DNA from: Megalonaias nervosa
Taxonomy: Eukaryota; Mollusca; Bivalvia; Unionida; Unionidae
Assembly (NCBI GenBank): GCA_016617855.1
Contig: JAECUM010006691.1
Span: 16,341-80,340, forward strand
DNA: 64,000 nucleotides
Reading direction: 5' to 3'
A program made the translations under genes and the position numbers. Every line of letters begins with the position of its first letter. The stretch's first letter is position 1. Shown piece by piece: positions 61,701-64,000 of the stretch. The notes under the pieces are model-generated. The model saw only the letters and a list, made by a program, of their open reading frames with translations, was not told the origin of the DNA and did no database searches.

Positions 61701-63587
61701 TGGTTAGTCACTCAGTCCGAGTTCAAAACACCTGATAGCACAAAGCCCCTCTAAATGTAGATCGGGCCCTTCTCATATTATAAGTAAGCTACCTGTCAAG
61801 CCTGTCCAAAAAAACATTTTGTATAATTTGCCAGAAAGAAACCTTGAGCATACCGACAAAATGCTGCAATTTTATGAAGTTCTTTAAAGGCACTTGTAAA
61901 TTATCAACACTTAGCTCCCTGCTGGAATCCACATGCAGGTCCTCCAAATTATGAAGACCATCTGCTTAATCGAATCAAAAGCTATATAAATTTTATGTGA
62001 GCAAAGCTTCAGTTACCATTATCACAAGTATAAGGTACCAACCATTTATTCTTTATGGACAGGCTGGGTGTGTTAAAATAATAGTATTAAAATATGGCCT
62101 TGTTGGGCAAGTGGATTTCAAGTAAGCGCAAGTGATTCTTTTTTAAACAGACTTCCCCAGGGCCTGTGTCTGATAAATTCTTTGAGAACTGGAGCAATCA
62201 GACAATGGTTGACATCAGGACCTGGAGGAAAACTGCTTTATATGAAATTTTTGAAAGGCAAATAAGCATACAAGTCAAATTAATATGAGTTTTGTTTGTT
62301 TCTTTCATATTTAAAGTACAGCAATTTCAACACTATGTCAAAATAATATTAATAAAATAGGGCCCCATCAGGAATATGCAGCTGGAGGAATTTGAGTCAG
62401 AGCTTGTGATATTTTTAAGTCACTTGCCCGTGGCCTGTGTCTGAGAAATATTTTCTGTGATCAATATCAGCATAGTTGTTCACTGATGTTGATATCAATG
62501 TCATTTCCATGATGTACACATGGCCACAGTCTACAATCAATGGATGAACACAATGGACAAAAGAACAGGGAAGTGAAAGGGTTAAGCAGTTTGATAAAAC
62601 CACTGTGCTTGTTTTCCAAATATACTGACTCACTTACTATCATTTCATAAAGGAAATGATTCACCTAAAAAGACAATATGCCAATGCTGACCCTTCCAGT
62701 CTTGAAGACTATTACCATATACATCGATATGTAAATGCAGACCTTCGGCTTTTACCATATACATCTATATGTAAATGCCAACCTTTGCATTCATTCCTGG
62801 CCTCCTTGAAAGCCTTTATCACCATATCTACAATTTTATACTGACAATCACCATATCTACAATTTTATATTGACAAGATCCTAAGCTGAATATTTCCTGA
62901 AACTGGGGATATGCCAAAAATATAGGTACACAATTTTGTCAAGGATTCTAGGGACACTACTATTCTAATAGAATGTGAGACAGACACATCATTCTTGGAC
63001 AATATACGGTCAGGTGTCCTACAAGACTTTTCAACAAAGAGGCTTTATTACTAATAAACAGTCACATCATACTTCAACAAAGTAGCCCATTATCCCCATT
63101 TTACCATTATTAATAAGCAGTCACATCATACAACAAAATAGCCCATTATCCCCTTTTTATCATTCCTAATAAGCAGTCACATCATACAACAAAGTAGCTC
63201 ATTATCTCCATTTTATCATTCCTCATAAGCAGTCACATCATACAACAAAGTAGCCCATTTTATCATTAATAAGCAGTCACATCATACAACAAAGTAGCCC
63301 ATTATTCCCATTTTATCATTAATAAGCAGTCACATCATACAACAAAGTAGCCCATTATCCCCATTTTATCATTCCTAATGAACAGTCACATCATACAACA
63401 AAGTAACTTATAATCCCCATTTAGCATTAATAATCAGTCACATCATACTTCAACAAAGTAGCCCATTATCCCCATTTTATCAATACTAATAAGCAGTCAT
63501 TTGCTCCTAATAAGGCCACCACTTTATTGTAAAATTGTTAGTGACCATTGTAATACAGGATAATAACAAATATTAAGGTATCCTAAC
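58715..63587 (-). other. ASCC3 intron between exons a and b
   Basis: At 4.9 kb this is one of the longer visible introns. Its first part shows only a relic of the common 'caagtttcatat...gatggacagac' invertebrate repeat (about 59130-59205). From about 62085 to 62470 two related ~120-bp segments (ggcctgtgtctgataaattc and ggcctgtgtctgagaaatat) lie about 260 bp apart. At 62690-62870 two short tandem motifs occur (accatatacatc.atatgtaaatgc; atcaccatatctacaatttt). The ~55-bp minisatellite follows. I recognise nothing in 59250-62080. Confidence 0.85.
63035..63510. repeat. ~55-bp minisatellite, about 8-9 copies
   Basis: Units taataagcagtcacatcata + caacaaagtagcccattatc + cccattttatcat, with one unit shortened by loss of 'tatcccca'. 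It ends about 80 bp from the exon a donor. Confidence 0.93.
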
Positions 63588-63709
63588 CTTTGAGCCCGCA
63601 ACTCCTGTGGGTTGAAGGTCATGGGCTGTCCACTGTCATCCTGTTTTCCTGTCTTCATTTTCTTCTCCTCTTTTCTAAACTGTTTAGAAAGTTGCTTCTC
63701 TTTCTCTGA
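63588..63709 (-). CDS. ASCC3: ASCC3 exon a: linker before helicase 1
   Basis: First visible exon, window codons 1-41. A highly charged Lys/Glu stretch (SEKEKQLSKQFRKEEKK) is followed by FNPQELRAQR, which matches the conserved FDPKELRAQRE of ASCC3 just N-terminal to the first helicase cassette. The acceptor is a T-rich tract ending in AG at 63711-63710. The donor is GTTAGG. The last codon is split (phase 2) and is completed as Arg by the next exon. The preceding exons are off the right edge. Confidence 0.9.
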
Positions 63710-64000
63710 CTGAAAAAAGCATACCGTAAAAAATGTATTGTCTTGCCTCCAAAGAATACCATAGTCTTCTGCTGACCCCAAACTATGACCTAATTAACGG
63801 ATCATGTGCAGTTTTAAATCAAAGTAACATTTTTCATAAAATAAGTCCAGTGGGCCTGCCTTTTAAACTTTTTTAAAAGCTGGAGTCACTTTATCATGGA
63901 TAAAAATGTTCTTTAATAAATTTGCCAAAATTGTGAAAACACAGGTGGGTTGGTAGGTTATATTTAATTTGTATTATTTGTTGGCTTTACTTAATGATGT
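63710..64000 (-). other. ASCC3 intron upstream of exon a (partial)
   Basis: The acceptor AG of exon a is at 63711-63710, preceded by a T-rich tract. The rest is AT-rich, with no exon or repeat recognised before the window ends. Confidence 0.85.

Larger units (their letters stand above)
10330..63709 (-). other. ASCC3: ASCC3 gene, internal portion (20 exons)
   Basis: This is the span of the visible part of an ASCC3 ortholog (activating signal cointegrator 1 complex subunit 3). The family is a Ski2-like 3'-5' helicase with two RecA-pair cassettes. It opens DNA for ALKBH3-linked alkylation repair in the nucleus and splits collided ribosomes as part of the ASCC/RQT complex. Twenty exons splice in frame to 1038 codons and align co-linearly, without gaps, to my recollection of the vertebrate protein (about 2200 residues), roughly its residues 370 to 1390. 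Seen directly: the first cassette has [20 protein letters not shown] and GRAGRPQFD, and the second has APTGSGKT. Sixteen of the 20 visible donor junctions are phase 0. The 5' and 3' ends of the gene lie outside the window, so start, stop and promoter cannot be described. Confidence 0.96.

Noticed and set aside
63035..63510. Regularly spaced ~20-bp identical blocks resembling a CRISPR array
   Set aside because: The 'spacers' are themselves copies of the same unit, so it is a tandem minisatellite, and the genome is clearly animal with spliced genes.

Overview
This is a metazoan genomic window: AT-rich, intron-dominated, with GT-AG splicing and dense short repeats. It is most likely molluscan. 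The clues are tRNA-headed SINEs whose 3' part reads 'gggtttaacgcca', a form I associate with molluscan genomes, together with DIRS-like retroelement debris and pogo/Tigger-like MITEs. The species cannot be named from the sequence alone.

One gene explains all the coding sequence I can support. It is an ortholog of ASCC3, the large Ski2-like DNA/RNA helicase of the ASC-1 (ASCC/RQT) complex, read right to left on the minus strand. Twenty consecutive internal exons lie between 63709 and 10330. They join in frame into 1038 codons (3114 nt), with consistent phases and canonical splice sites except for one GC donor. They cover the end of the N-terminal region, the whole first helicase cassette (motifs I to VI), its winged-helix/Sec63/FN3-like part, and the start of the second cassette up to its Walker A. 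The N-terminal exons lie beyond the right edge. The rest of the second cassette and the stop codon lie beyond the left edge, because no further exon could be found in 1-10329.

Layout, left to right. 1-10329 is the open intron after the last visible exon and holds two SINEs, a 1.6-kb pogo-like element, a 33-bp minisatellite and a decayed DIRS-like element. 10330-21873 holds five exons (second-cassette Walker A, FN3-like part, end of the Sec63 block) plus more DIRS-like debris. 21874-34032 holds the Sec63/winged-helix exons and helicase motif VI, with a ~140-bp interspersed repeat and tandem fragments of one exon. 34033-46406 holds helicase motifs II to V, LINE and DIRS fragments, a Tigger-like element and a minisatellite touching a splice donor. 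46407-63709 holds motifs I and Ia/Ib and the linker exons among many minisatellites and SINEs.

I see no second protein-coding gene, no functional RNA gene and no operon-like or defence-like system. The interesting material is structural: tandem decayed copies of one ASCC3 exon, a GC-AG intron, a chimeric SINE, and repeat arrays sitting directly on splice signals.
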